NCBI RefSeq assembly: GCF_047462415.1
Contig: NZ_JANSJE010000009.1
Span: forward strand, 62,001-126,000
Origin: Thermostichus sp047462415
Lineage (GTDB): Bacteria > Cyanobacteriota > Cyanobacteriia > Thermostichales > Thermostichaceae
Direction of reading: 5' to 3'
Length of the DNA: 64,000 nucleotides
A program made the translations under genes and the position numbers. Shown here piece by piece: positions 1 to 8,532 of the stretch. The notes under the pieces are model-generated. The model saw only the letters and a list, made by a program, of their open reading frames with translations, was not told the DNA's origin and searched no databases. Within the stretch, counting starts at the first letter, position 1; every line of letters begins with the position of its first letter.

Positions 1-1
1 G

Positions 2-127
2 CTCCAGCAGATCGGCCATCAAACTTATGAGGTAGCCTTCATCGCCGATCCCGATGGCCTGCCGATTGAGTTGCTGCGTTTGCAGGGATCCCCGGAATCC
101 CAGCAGTTGGGCAAGGAAGGCTGTTGA
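2..127 (+). CDS. C-terminal end of a glyoxalase/VOC-family protein (partial)
   Basis: The window opens inside a reading frame that runs to a TGA at 125-127. The last ~40 residues include FIADPDGLPIELL, which matches the closing beta-strand of the vicinal oxygen chelate (glyoxalase I-like) fold, where the Glu of the IEL motif is commonly a metal ligand. The start lies outside the window, so substrate and full length cannot be judged. It is read in the same direction as the COG0523 GTPase 84 bp downstream. Family assignment rests on one motif; the exact enzyme (lactoylglutathione lyase or another VOC member) is open. Confidence 0.6.
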   Translation, partial: LQQIGHQTYEVAFIADPDGLPIELLRLQGSPESQQLGKEGC

Positions 128-211
128 ATTTGCCGTTGGGTGGGATCCTGCAATTGGGCCTGAAGCTAAGCTGGTAAGGCCTGTGGGGAACTTGAGCAAG
201 GATGGGTTGGC

Positions 212-1186
212 TTGTTTACTGAACTGGCGATGAAAGCTCAGCTTCCGGTTACCGTCTTGACGGGCTTTTTGGGCAGTGGTAAGACCACCCTGCTCAAGCG
301 CATCCTGCAGGAAAAGCATGGGCTGCGCATTGGGGTTATTCTCAACGAGTTTGGCGAAATTTCCATCGATGGCGAGCTGGTCAACCTGCCCGAAGAGGGG
401 CTGATGCAGCTGAGTAATGGTTGCCTCTGTTGCACGGTGCGGGCAGATTTTGAACGGGCAGCCCGAGAGCTGCTGCAGCAGGCCCAGGCGTTGGACTACC
501 TGGTGGTGGAAACCAGCGGGGTGGCGGATCCCAGGCAGGTGACGGAGCTGTTTGTGCAAGAGACTTTTCATGAGGACTTGCGCCTCGATGGCGTGGTGAC
601 CCTGGTGGATGGGGCCGAATACTGGCACAACTTCCGGCGCTCGCAAACCGCCGCCCACCAGATCAGCAGTGCTGACATCCTGCTGCTCAACAAGGTGGAC
701 TTGATCACCCCTATCGAACAAGAGCAGATCCTTGCCGATCTGCGCCGCTACAACCCCGATGCCCCTTGCCTGCTCACCACCCATGCCCAAGTCCCCCTGA
801 CCCGCATTTTGGATGTGCATGCCTTCCGTCCAGAAGGGTGGGATCCCAAACTTCCCGATTTGGAAGCCGAGGCCCACCCTAGCCATCACCTCGCAGAAGA
901 CGGGATCCAATCGGTGAGCTTTCAACTGCAGCAGCCGCTGGATTTGATGGCTTTTCGCGACTGGCTACAAGACTTGCCGGAGACGATTTTTCGCGCCAAA
1001 GGGGTGCTGTGGGTTGTGGACGAGCCGCAGCGGGTTATCTTTCATCAGGTAGGCCAGCGGCAAACCCTCTTCTTGGAACGGGACTGGGATGTGGAAGAGC
1101 CTCGCCTGTCCAAAATTGTGTTGATCGGCAAAGGGCTAGAGCGAGAACAGTTGGCTGCCGACCTCAGCCGGGTCGCCGCTGGTTAG
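212..1186 (+). CDS. COG0523 (CobW/ZNG-type) metallochaperone GTPase
   Basis: The 324-residue product has a Walker A motif GFLGSGKT (residues 18-25), the family-defining CLCC metal-binding motif (71-74), a switch region around NEFGEISIDGELV, and an NKVD guanine-specificity motif near residue 158. The C-terminal ~100 residues form the usual CobW C-terminal domain. Family members are GTP-dependent zinc or cobalt chaperones in the cytosol; which metal or client applies here cannot be read from the sequence. The longest start is TTG at 212, with AAGGA about 9 bases upstream. An ATG at 230 (MKAQLP) is an equally plausible start and would leave the P-loop about 12 residues in, closer to the family norm. 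No cobalamin or zinc-uptake gene is adjacent. Confidence 0.88.
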   Translation: MFTELAMKAQLPVTVLTGFLGSGKTTLLKRILQEKHGLRIGVILNEFGEISIDGELVNLPEEGLMQLSNGCLCCTVRADFERAARELLQQAQALDYLVVETSGVADPRQVTELFVQETFHEDLRLDGVVTLVDGAEYWHNFRRSQTAAHQISSADILLLNKVDLITPIEQEQILADLRRYNPDAPCLLTTHAQVPLTRILDVHAFRPEGWDPKLPDLEAEAHPSHHLAEDGIQSVSFQLQQPLDLMAFRDWLQDLPETIFRAKGVLWVVDEPQRVIFHQVGQRQTLFLERDWDVEEPRLSKIVLIGKGLEREQLAADLSRVAAG

Positions 1187-1235
1187 GGATCCTCGTCATG
1201 GCTATTTTTTCAGTTCGTGGATGGGGTGAATTGGG

Positions 1236-2084
1236 ATGGCTCGCAGCAAGCTTTCGGAGCAAGAACAACAGCAAATTGTCAGCGCCTACCGCGGCTCAGC
1301 AGCGACCGCCGTCGAATTGGCCGAGCAATTTCAAGTGAGCGTCACCACCATCACCCGCGTGTTGAAGGAAAATATCGCTGCCGATGAGTACCAGCGGTTG
1401 ATTCAGCTCAAACGCTCGGCTGCCCGCCGCAAAGACATAGAGGAAAAAGTGGCCGTTGGCCAGATCGCAGCTTTGGAGCAGCAGCTCTTGCCGCTGTCTC
1501 CATCTGGGGATCCCCCCGCAGCCGCCACACCCCCCAATGGTGAAGAGCCGAACACAAACGACGCACCCATCGGCGGGATAGAAGAGTCTTTGCCAGAACT
1601 GCAGTTGGCGGCTGAGCTTCAGGAAGATCTAGAGGATATCGACGACGAGGAGGAAACCGAAGAAGACAGTGACCTCGAAGACGAGGACGACTCCGACTAT
1701 TTCCCAGAAGACGAGCCGGAAGCAGACCACCTCGCCGATCCCGGCTATCAAGTTCAGGTGTTACCCCTGGAAGAGCTCACCCCGCCGGAAACCTGTTATG
1801 TCGTTGTTGACCGCTACCAGGAGCTGACCACTCGCCCCCTCAAGGAATTCTTTGGCCCCGGATCTGTGCCCGTCGAAGGGATCGATAACGCCAATACGCT
1901 GCCCATTTTCGACAACCACAAGGTGGCCCGTCGCTTTTCCGAAATGAGCCGCCGCGGCAGCAACACCTACCCCCCCTATCGGGTGATCCAGTTTCCCGGC
2001 TACATTCTGGACATTGTGCGCACCCAATTGCAAAAAAAAGGCATCACCCATCTGCTCGTAGATGGGCAGATCTACAGCCTATAG
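1236..2084 (+). CDS. HTH-domain protein with long acidic linker (function unknown)
   Basis: Three parts are visible in 282 residues. An N-terminal helix-turn-helix (about residues 5-50, with VELAEQFQVSVTTITRVLK) resembles Homeodomain-like/transposase-type HTH motifs. A low-complexity linker follows, very rich in Asp and Glu around residues 125-175. A C-terminal domain of ~100 residues ends in a conserved-looking PPYRVIQFPGYILD segment. The architecture suggests a DNA-binding protein with an acidic tether, not a transposase: no DDE or Tyr catalytic core is seen. It starts ~50 bp after the COG0523 gene, so the two could be co-transcribed. Its 3' end overlaps the convergent response regulator by 13 bp. 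Specific role unknown. Confidence 0.72.
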   Translation: MARSKLSEQEQQQIVSAYRGSAATAVELAEQFQVSVTTITRVLKENIAADEYQRLIQLKRSAARRKDIEEKVAVGQIAALEQQLLPLSPSGDPPAAATPPNGEEPNTNDAPIGGIEESLPELQLAAELQEDLEDIDDEEETEEDSDLEDEDDSDYFPEDEPEADHLADPGYQVQVLPLEELTPPETCYVVVDRYQELTTRPLKEFFGPGSVPVEGIDNANTLPIFDNHKVARRFSEMSRRGSNTYPPYRVIQFPGYILDIVRTQLQKKGITHLLVDGQIYSL

Positions 2085-2446
2085 GTCAGTTGGGCGGCAA
2101 TCGCTCTCAACAGGTGGGTTTGGTCGATGGGCTTGGTTAGGTAGGCGTCAGAGCCGAGCCGTAGCCCTTGTTCAATGGCTTCTTGGGAGGTTTTGGAGGA
2201 GAGAAAGACGAAGGGGATGTGGGCCGTGGACTGATCCCATCGCAAGGCATCTAACACGCCATAGCCGTTCAGCTTGGGCATGACCACATCGCACAACACC
2301 AAATCCGGCATAAGCGCGCGCACCATCTGTAGGCCTTCCTCGCCATCGGTGGCCGCCACCGTGTCGTACCCAGCCCGCTGCAACACCTTCTGCAGATAGG
2401 TGCGGATAGAGGGTTCGTCTTCAATCACCAAGATGCGTTTGGACAT
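2072..2446 (-). CDS. Single-domain response regulator (CheY-like)
   Basis: The protein of 124 residues is a lone receiver domain: acidic pair ED near residues 8-10 (VIEDEP), phospho-acceptor Asp in LVLCDVVMP, conserved Ser/Thr in FVFLSSK and the KP motif in YLTKPID. No output domain follows, so it probably works by protein-protein contact, like PilG/CheY-type regulators. The start is taken at MSKRILVIEDE (2446); the open frame extends 21 codons further upstream, but that extension is not receiver-like. It converges on the HTH gene, with a 13-bp overlap at the 3' ends. No histidine kinase is adjacent. Confidence 0.85.
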   Translation of the reverse strand: MSKRILVIEDEPSIRTYLQKVLQRAGYDTVAATDGEEGLQMVRALMPDLVLCDVVMPKLNGYGVLDALRWDQSTAHIPFVFLSSKTSQEAIEQGLRLGSDAYLTKPIDQTHLLRAIAAQLTYRL

Positions 2447-2720
2447 GTGGCTTCGTAGACAAGCAAACGATAGTCTCCCCCAACCTGTCGGGCTGGCTGT
2501 CAGCTTCAACCGAGAGCCCAGTTGATGCGGGAACGGACAGAGAAGCTATAAAGGCAGCATAGGAAAACTCTGAGGAAAAAAACTCCGCCAAATGGCTCAT
2601 TCTGGCACCCCAACCCTCTGCAGAAATCCTGATACGGTGCAGAACCTCCTTCCTCATCCGCAGATTTGCGCTTATGGTCATTATCAAATAGCAATGAAAC
2701 GTTTCTCTCCGTCTATCCCT

Positions 2721-2811
2721 AACTCCCCTCTCCCTCTGGGAGAGGGGCAGGGGGTGAGGGCTGGGAGAGGGGCAGGGGGTGAGGGCTGGGAGAGGGGCAG
2801 GGGGTGAGGGG
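2721..2811. repeat. Tandem 25-bp GC-rich repeat (three perfect copies) with hairpin lead-in
   Basis: Three identical, contiguous 25-bp units lie at 2736-2760, 2761-2785 and 2786-2810, each made of GGGAGAGGGGCAGGGGG followed by TGAGGG. They are preceded by the complementary segment CCCCTCTCCCTCTGGGAGAGGGG, which can fold as a hairpin. This is one copy of a family found at about 15.39, 19.02, 20.40, 39.66 and 46.88 kb. It abuts the 3' end of gpsA. The rest of the 2447-2720 interval holds no convincing gene; it contains the upstream region of the response regulator. Confidence 0.9.
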
Positions 2812-2812
2812 C

Positions 2813-3754
2813 CTATTCCGAGGTCAGTTGTCGCTCCATCAGCCTGGCCAGGGCGGCAGTGGGAGTGGTCTGCCCCTGCAGCAACCGGTGAACCTCTTGG
2901 GTAATGGGCACCGGGATCCCGTGTTGGGCGGCGATCTTGACCACAACAGGGGCGGTGTAAACCCCTTCGGCGGTGCCCTCGATGGCGGCCAAAACCTGGG
3001 ACAAAGGACTACCCTGGCCCAATCCGTAGCCCACCCGGTAGTTGCGGCTCAGAGGGCTGTGGCAGGTGGCCAGCAGATCTCCCAGCCCCGACAGGCCGTT
3101 GAAGGTCTCAGGTCGCGCCCCCAGCTTGGATCCCACCCGGATCATCTCTGCCAGGCCGCGGGTGACCAGAGCCGCACGGGCATTGGCCCCCAGTTGCAAG
3201 CCGTCACACACTCCAACAGCGATGGCGATAACATTTTTCAAGGTGCCCCCCAGCTCCACCCCCAAGGGATCGCTGCTGGTGTAGAGGCGAAACCGTTCCG
3301 AAGCCAGGGCCTGTTGTACCTGCATAGCTGCCCAGGGTTCCCGGCTGGCCACCACTGCCGCTGCCGGCAAGCCCTGACGGATTTCCGCCGCAAGGTTGGG
3401 CCCTGAAAGCACCACCAGGGGCTGCTCTGGGAAAGTGGCCCCCCAAATTTGGGCAGGGGTCAGAAGCTGCAGCGGATCCAGCCCTTTGGTGGCCGAGACC
3501 ACAATCGCTTGGGGAGGGATCCCCACCTGGCGCACCGCTTCCACCACAGGGCGCACCCCCGCCATGGAGACTGCCGAGATGAGCATTTGGGATCCCGGTA
3601 GCACTTCTTCGAGATCCAGACCCTTGCGCCGATCCCAAACCTGCACCCGGTGCCCTTGGGCTTGGGCCAGCAGAGCCAGTGTGCTTCCCCAGGCTCCCGC
3701 CCCCAGAATGGCGATGCTCTGGGGAGAGGTCGGGCGTTGGACTTCTGTCTTCAT
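2813..3754 (-). CDS. gpsA: NAD(P)+-dependent glycerol-3-phosphate dehydrogenase
   Basis: GpsA reduces dihydroxyacetone phosphate to sn-glycerol-3-phosphate, the backbone donor for membrane glycerolipids. The 313-residue product has a Rossmann nucleotide-binding motif GAGAWGSTLA (about 18-27), the SATKGL segment, the GPNLAAE motif, the catalytic-lysine region ELGGTLKNVIAIA, and the C-terminal signature NGLSGLGDLLATC. Length is near the family norm of 310-340. It is transcribed leftward and ends at the edge of a repeat. No lipid gene is adjacent; cdsA, later in the same phospholipid pathway, is about 48 kb away. Confidence 0.95.
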   Translation of the reverse strand: MKTEVQRPTSPQSIAILGAGAWGSTLALLAQAQGHRVQVWDRRKGLDLEEVLPGSQMLISAVSMAGVRPVVEAVRQVGIPPQAIVVSATKGLDPLQLLTPAQIWGATFPEQPLVVLSGPNLAAEIRQGLPAAAVVASREPWAAMQVQQALASERFRLYTSSDPLGVELGGTLKNVIAIAVGVCDGLQLGANARAALVTRGLAEMIRVGSKLGARPETFNGLSGLGDLLATCHSPLSRNYRVGYGLGQGSPLSQVLAAIEGTAEGVYTAPVVVKIAAQHGIPVPITQEVHRLLQGQTTPTAALARLMERQLTSE

Positions 3755-3871
3755 CGCGCCTCTCCAGCCGTAGCCTCTCTCCTAGGGTGCCTCTGGCTAA
3801 CCCCTCTAAAAAAGTCTTCACCGTTGGGAGGAAGAGCAAGGGCAAAGGTTAGTATGGGTGGATACCAAATC

Positions 3872-4804
3872 ATGGGTTCAGAATCGAGAACAAAGGAGAT
3901 GACAGAAGCAGGGATCCAACGCCTTCCTGCTGAGGTGGCTGCCAAGATGGGGAGTTGGCGGCACGGCTATGCCCTGACCAATGGCATTCAACTGCACTAT
4001 GTCACCCAGGGGGAAGGGGAGCTGGCGATCTTGTTACACGGTTTCCCGGAGTTTTGGTACTCCTGGCGCCACCAGATCCCGGTGTTGGCGCAGCGATTTC
4101 GCGTGGTGGCCCCTGACCTGCGCGGCTACAACGACTCCGACAAACCGGATCACGGCTACGACCTGGATACCCTCACCGAGGATGTCCGCGGCCTGTTGCA
4201 TCACTTTGGGGCCCAGAAGGCGGTGGTCGTGGCCCACGACTGGGGGGGAGCCATTGCCTGGCACTGGGCGCAATTTTTCCCGCACGAGATCCGCAAGCTG
4301 GCCGTTCTCAATTCTCCCCACCCAGCCTGCTTTCGGCGGGAGTTCTTGAGCAACTTGGATCAACTGCGGCGCAGCTGGTATCTGTTCTTTTTTCAGTTGC
4401 CTTGGCTGCCAGAGTGGGTGCTGCAGTGGGATTTGGGAGATTGGGTGCGGCGCATTTTCCAAGAAACCTCGGTGCGCAAAAGCGCCTTCACCCGCCACGA
4501 TCTGCAGCTCTACCAAGAGGCCCTCGCCAAACCCAAGGTGCTCACCTCTGCCCTCAACTACTACCGCCAGCTTTTTAACCTGCCCACCTTGCAGAACCTG
4601 TTTTTGCAGCCCATGCGGCAGATCCTCGCCCCCACCCTGCTCATCTGGGGCGAAGAAGACTTTGCCCTCAGCCGCGAGCTGACCGAGGGGATGGATCCCT
4701 TTTTCCCCAACGGCCTGCGCAAGGAGTACATCCCCGAATGCGGCCACTGGGCACAGCAAGAGGCGCCGCAAACCGTGAATCGACTGCTGATGGAGTTTCT
4801 CTAG
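3872..4804 (+). CDS. Alpha/beta-hydrolase, epoxide hydrolase/haloalkane dehalogenase type
   Basis: The core is a single alpha/beta-hydrolase domain: oxyanion motif HGFPEFWYSWRHQIP, then DLRGYNDSDKP, the nucleophile elbow AHDWGG (Asp nucleophile, typical of epoxide hydrolases and haloalkane dehalogenases, not esterases), a lid region rich in Trp/Phe, an acidic residue in IWGEEDFAL, and catalytic His in ECGHW. Substrate cannot be inferred. In-frame ATGs lie at 3854, 3872, 3899 and 3947; AAAGGAG directly abuts 3899, and GAGGTG lies 9 bases before 3947, so the true start may be internal. The gene is divergent from gpsA. Confidence 0.85.
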   Translation: MGSESRTKEMTEAGIQRLPAEVAAKMGSWRHGYALTNGIQLHYVTQGEGELAILLHGFPEFWYSWRHQIPVLAQRFRVVAPDLRGYNDSDKPDHGYDLDTLTEDVRGLLHHFGAQKAVVVAHDWGGAIAWHWAQFFPHEIRKLAVLNSPHPACFRREFLSNLDQLRRSWYLFFFQLPWLPEWVLQWDLGDWVRRIFQETSVRKSAFTRHDLQLYQEALAKPKVLTSALNYYRQLFNLPTLQNLFLQPMRQILAPTLLIWGEEDFALSRELTEGMDPFFPNGLRKEYIPECGHWAQQEAPQTVNRLLMEFL

Positions 4805-4897
4805 CCAGCGGGGGAATGGCCGGGCTGGGGATCCGCCCTTTACCATCTCCAAGGGTTCACCCTAGAATAATCCACTGAATTCTACGGGAGAACCGGC

Positions 4898-5287
4898 ATG
4901 GCCCTGGAGTATCCATCCCACCTGCGCTACGTGGACACCCACGAGTACATCCATGTCGAGGATGATATTGCGGTGATCGGGATCACGGCTTATGCCGTCG
5001 ATCAGCTTGGGGACATCGTTTTCGTCGGCCTGCCCGAAGAAGGCACCGAGATTGAAAAAGGCGAGAGCTTTGGCTCGGTCGAGTCGGTCAAGGCGGTCGA
5101 AGATCTCTATGCCCCCCTGTCGGGAGAAGTGGTGGCCGTCAATACGGCAGTGGTGGATAGCCCGGAGAGCATTGCCGACGATCCCTATGGCGATGGCTGG
5201 CTGATCAAGGTGCGCATCGCCAACCCCGAAGATCTCGAAGACACCATGAGCGCTGAAGCCTACGCCAGCCTGGTAGAGGGATCCTAA
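4898..5287 (+). CDS. gcvH: Glycine cleavage system H protein
   Basis: This is the lipoyl-carrying shuttle protein that passes the aminomethyl group between the P, T and L proteins of the glycine cleavage complex, important in cyanobacterial photorespiration. At 129 residues it has the family length. The lipoylation site is Lys65 in GSVESVKAVED, on the expected beta-turn. GGAGAA lies a few bases before the ATG. P and T protein genes are not in this window, so the system is dispersed. It runs toward the convergent FHA-GGDEF gene. Confidence 0.96.
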   Translation: MALEYPSHLRYVDTHEYIHVEDDIAVIGITAYAVDQLGDIVFVGLPEEGTEIEKGESFGSVESVKAVEDLYAPLSGEVVAVNTAVVDSPESIADDPYGDGWLIKVRIANPEDLEDTMSAEAYASLVEGS

Positions 5288-5303
5288 ATTGCAACGGCTT
5301 GAG

Positions 5304-6209
5304 CTATCGGAAAATCTCTCGGTCGCCGCCCTCAGCCTTAGCCCGGTAGAGAGCCTTGTCGGCAGCAGCCAGCAGACTTTGCAGGTCGGCTCTTTCTCCC
5401 AGCTCCAGCAGAGAGGCGATGCCTACGCTGCAGCTCAGGTGGGTGGTCTCCGCCCCTACCTGCACCGACAGCAACTGGACGGCCCGCCGCAAGCGCTCTT
5501 TTAACCCCAAGATTTGGGGGTTCGGGATCCCGCGTACCAAGAGGGCAAATTCATCGCCCCCCAGCCGGGCCAGCAGATCCTCGCGACGAACTTGGGCCTG
5601 CAATTGTCGTGCCACCCGGATCAAGGTTTGATCCCCAACCCAGTGCCCCCAGCGATCGTTGATTTGCTTGAACCCATCCAAGTCCAGATAGAGCACGTGG
5701 AGGGGAATGTGATGGCGAAGCGCAAAAGGGATCTCCAGCTCCAGTTGCTCCAGGAAAAAACGGCGGTTGTGCAAGCCGGTCAGCGGGTCGTAGAGGGCGG
5801 CAGTGGCCATTTGCGAAAAGAACGCTGCTTCTGCCGCGTCGTAGTGGGCAAACTTGAGGGTGGTGGCCCCCACTTGAATGCGATCTCCATCTTTCAGAAG
5901 AATGCGGCTGATGCGTTTGCCGTTGACGTAGGTACCGTTGAGGCTCTCGAGGTCGGTGAGAACATACCCCTCGCCTTCTCTCTCCAGCCGACAGTGCCGC
6001 CGGGAGACGGCGTGGTCGGATAGCTGAATATCTGCTTGGTGGCTGCGCCCCAAAACTCCCCCACTTGCCATAGGAAAGGTCATGCCCACATTGGCACCGC
6101 TGATCACCGTCAGAAAGGCCGCAGTCGGCTCGGCCTGGGAGCCGCGCTCGTAGGGGGGGATCCGAGTGGTTGGTTCCTCTGGCATCGGAAAGAGAGGATC
6201 TGGAGGCAT
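5304..6209 (-). CDS. FHA-GGDEF diguanylate cyclase
   Basis: The 301-residue product is predicted soluble. An FHA phosphothreonine-binding domain (about residues 30-110) shows GRSHQADIQLSD, SRRHC and SLNGTYVNG. A GGDEF domain (about 135-300) follows, with an intact active site ARLGGDEFALL and the conserved CSVGIAS segment. An RRED sequence sits five residues before GGDEF, matching the RxxD inhibitory I-site, so product feedback is likely. No EAL domain or membrane segment is present, so the expected activity is cyclic di-GMP synthesis controlled by binding a phosphorylated partner. No Ser/Thr kinase gene is adjacent. Confidence 0.92.
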   Translation of the reverse strand: MPPDPLFPMPEEPTTRIPPYERGSQAEPTAAFLTVISGANVGMTFPMASGGVLGRSHQADIQLSDHAVSRRHCRLEREGEGYVLTDLESLNGTYVNGKRISRILLKDGDRIQVGATTLKFAHYDAAEAAFFSQMATAALYDPLTGLHNRRFFLEQLELEIPFALRHHIPLHVLYLDLDGFKQINDRWGHWVGDQTLIRVARQLQAQVRREDLLARLGGDEFALLVRGIPNPQILGLKERLRRAVQLLSVQVGAETTHLSCSVGIASLLELGERADLQSLLAAADKALYRAKAEGGDREIFR

Positions 6210-6397
6210 GGCCCGTTGTAACTTGTATAAAAGTTAAGTTAGCAACAACTCCTGTTTATATCCGTATTATGCTGGTTGGCCCGCGGGCCTGTTTGTGCCT
6301 GGGAGGTACATAAGAGTTGTCTTGCCAGTTCTGATCTGAAGGGTTGCCGAGGCAGCCTAGAATGGGGCTGGGATCCTTAATCCAGGAGAAGCGGGGC

Positions 6398-6802
6398 ATG
6401 ACAAGACCCAATTCTGCCCACCTGTTGACCCCAGATTTTCGCCTCAGCCTGTCGGTGCTGGCCTTGGCAGTGCCGTTGTTTTGGCTTTCTTTTTGGGCGG
6501 GGCTGGGGGTGGGCCTGTTTGGCCTGTTTTTGATGGTGCAGACCTCTTTGATTGGGCTGGCCTTTACCAGGACGGCGCTGCAGGTCTACAGCGGCCCCAA
6601 ACGCATCCGCGAGTTCCCCTATAGCGAGTGGCAGGATTGGCAAATTTTCTGGCCGCCGCTGCCGGTTTTGTTCTTTTTCCGAGAAACCCAGAGCATTCAT
6701 TTTTTGCCGATGCTGTTTAACCCTGCCGAGCTGAAAATGTGCCTGGAAGAGCGGTTGGGCCATCTCCACCCACGACGAAAGTCTCATGGCTCCCGCCAAT
6801 GA
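6398..6802 (+). CDS. DUF3119-like membrane protein
   Basis: The 134-residue protein has two hydrophobic segments near residues 15-60, followed by a soluble domain (SGPKRIREFPYSEWQDWQIFW, FFFRETQSIHFLPMLFNP). This layout matches what I recall of the cyanobacterial/plastid DUF3119 family; function is unknown. The start at 6398 is supported by AGGAG about 10 bases upstream. The stop codon overlaps the start of pgeF as ATGA (6799-6802), which implies translational coupling. Confidence 0.65.
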   Translation: MTRPNSAHLLTPDFRLSLSVLALAVPLFWLSFWAGLGVGLFGLFLMVQTSLIGLAFTRTALQVYSGPKRIREFPYSEWQDWQIFWPPLPVLFFFRETQSIHFLPMLFNPAELKMCLEERLGHLHPRRKSHGSRQ

Positions 6803-7635
6803 TTGGCTCTGCCGTGTGGGTTTGGCGGCAGGCAGGGAGATGGCGCTGGCTGGAGTGTCAGCTTTTGGCAGAGTGGCCTCACGCTTTTGGCTCTCGCCAA
6901 GGTCATCCTTATCCCCCGTCCCAGTTGGCCGCTCGGCTGCAATTGCCTCCTGAACGGGCCACGTGGGGCCATCAGGTGCACGGCTGCAACTGGATTTGGG
7001 CAGATGAGAGCACGGAAACCCTCAGGCAAAAAAGACCCGGTCAAGGGATCTCTACCCATTCTCAGGCGGATGCAGTCATTGCCCGCCGCCAAGGGGATTC
7101 TGCCTGGGTATGCACCGCTGACTGTGTGCCGATTTTGCTGGCCAGTCGAGGATGGGTGGCGGCCGTTCATGCCGGCTGGAGAGGAACTGCTGGGGGGATT
7201 TTGTCCAAGGTGCTGCGGGAGTTTCTCCGGGCGGGGATCCCTGCTGCCGCGATTCGCGTTGCCATCGGGCCTTCTATTTCGGGGTCGGTCTATCAGGTGT
7301 CAGAAGAAGTGGCCGAGCAGGTGCTGAAAAGCCTGCCTCTGGGGCTGGACACCCGCGCCGCCCTGTTGCCGGATCCTCTGCCCGGCAAAGTTCGTTTGGA
7401 TCTGCGCTGGGTCAATTGTGCCCAAGCCCAAGCCCAAGGGATCCCCTCTGAACAGATTGCCGTCAGCCCCCATTGCACCCTCAGCCAACCCCAAGATTTC
7501 TTTTCCTACCGCCGCGATGGATCCCTGAAGGATGAGCAGGGCCGTCATTGCGTGCAGTGGTCGGGCATTGGCCTGCGGTTGTCAGCATGCTCCAGTCGGC
7601 TCTGCCCAGAAGACTCGGAACAACAGTGGCTATAA
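6799..7635 (+). CDS. pgeF: Purine nucleoside phosphorylase/peptidoglycan editing factor (YfiH/laccase-domain family)
   Basis: The 278-residue product carries the Cu-oxidase_4/YfiH signature: WGHQVHG, TADCVPILL, AAVHAGWRGT and GPSISGSVYQV, with the conserved His, Cys and His metal-binding residues in the expected order. Family members act on purine nucleosides or edit peptidoglycan precursors; older annotations call them polyphenol oxidases. The frame extends 20 codons upstream, but the ATG at 6799 overlaps the DUF3119-like stop and gives the family N-terminus. The last ~30 residues, after the HCVQWSGIGLR segment, look family-unusual. Confidence 0.88.
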   Translation: MIGSAVWVWRQAGRWRWLECQLLAEWPHAFGSRQGHPYPPSQLAARLQLPPERATWGHQVHGCNWIWADESTETLRQKRPGQGISTHSQADAVIARRQGDSAWVCTADCVPILLASRGWVAAVHAGWRGTAGGILSKVLREFLRAGIPAAAIRVAIGPSISGSVYQVSEEVAEQVLKSLPLGLDTRAALLPDPLPGKVRLDLRWVNCAQAQAQGIPSEQIAVSPHCTLSQPQDFFSYRRDGSLKDEQGRHCVQWSGIGLRLSACSSRLCPEDSEQQWL

Positions 7636-7636
7636 T
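7631..7636 (+). promoter_or_regulatory. Candidate -10 element for the secreted-protein gene at 7686
   Basis: A perfect TATAAT occurs at 7631-7636, overlapping the last codons of pgeF and 50 bp before the start of the next gene. No good -35 hexamer is seen 17 bp upstream, so this is only a candidate promoter. Confidence 0.4.
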
Positions 7637-7685
7637 TGCGCTCAAGACAGAGCCCTATAGCCTCTTACTAACCGGCGAGGATCCC

Positions 7686-8027
7686 ATGTTTCGTAGTGCC
7701 GCCCTTTGCGGATTGTCTGGGATGGTCTTGGCTCTCACGCTCGTTTCGACTCAAGGGGCAAGAGCCCAAACCTCTCTGACCGGCATCAACCGTGACAGCG
7801 TACTGCAGCTGAACCTTGGGTCGGGACGCAGCCGCCCTCGGGCCCCTGTGAGCGGTTCAGGTTCTGAGGAAGGCCGGGATCCCGCTGCTCCCTCGCCGCA
7901 GATGTGGGCTGAATGGCATATTCGCGCCAATGTCTGTACCGGCAACCTATCTACAGAAGAGTTGGCGGAGCTGTTTCCATTGGTCAACCAAGCTCTGGTG
8001 GATGCCGTCTGCCAGGGAGGAAGTTAA
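7686..8027 (+). CDS. Small secreted protein of unknown function
   Basis: The 113-residue product begins with a classical signal peptide (hydrophobic residues ~5-24, probable cleavage after a G-A-R-A-Q type site near residue 27). A Pro/Arg/Ser-rich middle and a C-terminal segment with two Cys (NVCTG and VDAVCQ) follow. The frame is open further upstream, but the ATG at 7686 immediately precedes the signal sequence and lies 50 bp after a TATAAT box. Probably periplasmic. I do not recognise the family. Confidence 0.6.
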   Translation: MFRSAALCGLSGMVLALTLVSTQGARAQTSLTGINRDSVLQLNLGSGRSRPRAPVSGSGSEEGRDPAAPSPQMWAEWHIRANVCTGNLSTEELAELFPLVNQALVDAVCQGGS

Positions 8028-8091
8028 GAGGAAGTTAAAGATCGCCCAGGTTGGCAGTAAGGTAAAGAAGGAGCCTCTAGGTCGCTGCTGC

Positions 8092-8532
8092 ATGGATTTT
8101 GAGAAGCTATTGGAGGAATGGGTGGCAGCCTTCACCCAAGCGGCGGAAGAAAGCCTCGCCGCTTTGGAAACAGCCCTGACAGAACTGACGGAACACCTGG
8201 CCGTGCCTCTCCAAGAAACCCTGCGGCAGTGGGAAGCGCTCTGGAATCTGGAGGAGGAACTGGAGCCAGAACCTTGCGAGGAAACCTTCAACCCTTCTGT
8301 GGGCGAATCTTTCAGCAGCAGCCGTTTCTTCGTCAGCCCGATAGGATTTGGTGGCCTGGTTGTTTATACCTACGTGGCTTCGCCGCCCGACTCCATCGGG
8401 GATCCCACCTGTCGCTACAATGCCCATTCTCCAGAGTTGCGCTGTGCCGTCAATCCGCACGGCCCCTGTGAAGGTTGCCCCCACTACGAGCCCCGGAACG
8501 TGAGCCCTGGAATGAGTCGCGATGAAGGGTGA
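8092..8532 (+). CDS. DUF6464-like cyanobacterial protein with Cys-rich C-terminus
   Basis: The 146-residue product has an amphipathic, Leu/Glu-rich N-terminal half (about 1-65), likely helical or coiled. The C-terminal part contains CRYNAHSPELRCAVNP and GPCEGCPHYEP, giving four cysteines spaced like a small metal-binding or disulfide module; this resembles the cyanobacterial DUF6464 family. The ATG at 8092 is preferred over an upstream frame extension that would overlap the previous gene by ~100 bp. Its stop overlaps the pyrF start by 11 bp, so the two are probably co-translated. Confidence 0.65.
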   Translation: MDFEKLLEEWVAAFTQAAEESLAALETALTELTEHLAVPLQETLRQWEALWNLEEELEPEPCEETFNPSVGESFSSSRFFVSPIGFGGLVVYTYVASPPDSIGDPTCRYNAHSPELRCAVNPHGPCEGCPHYEPRNVSPGMSRDEG

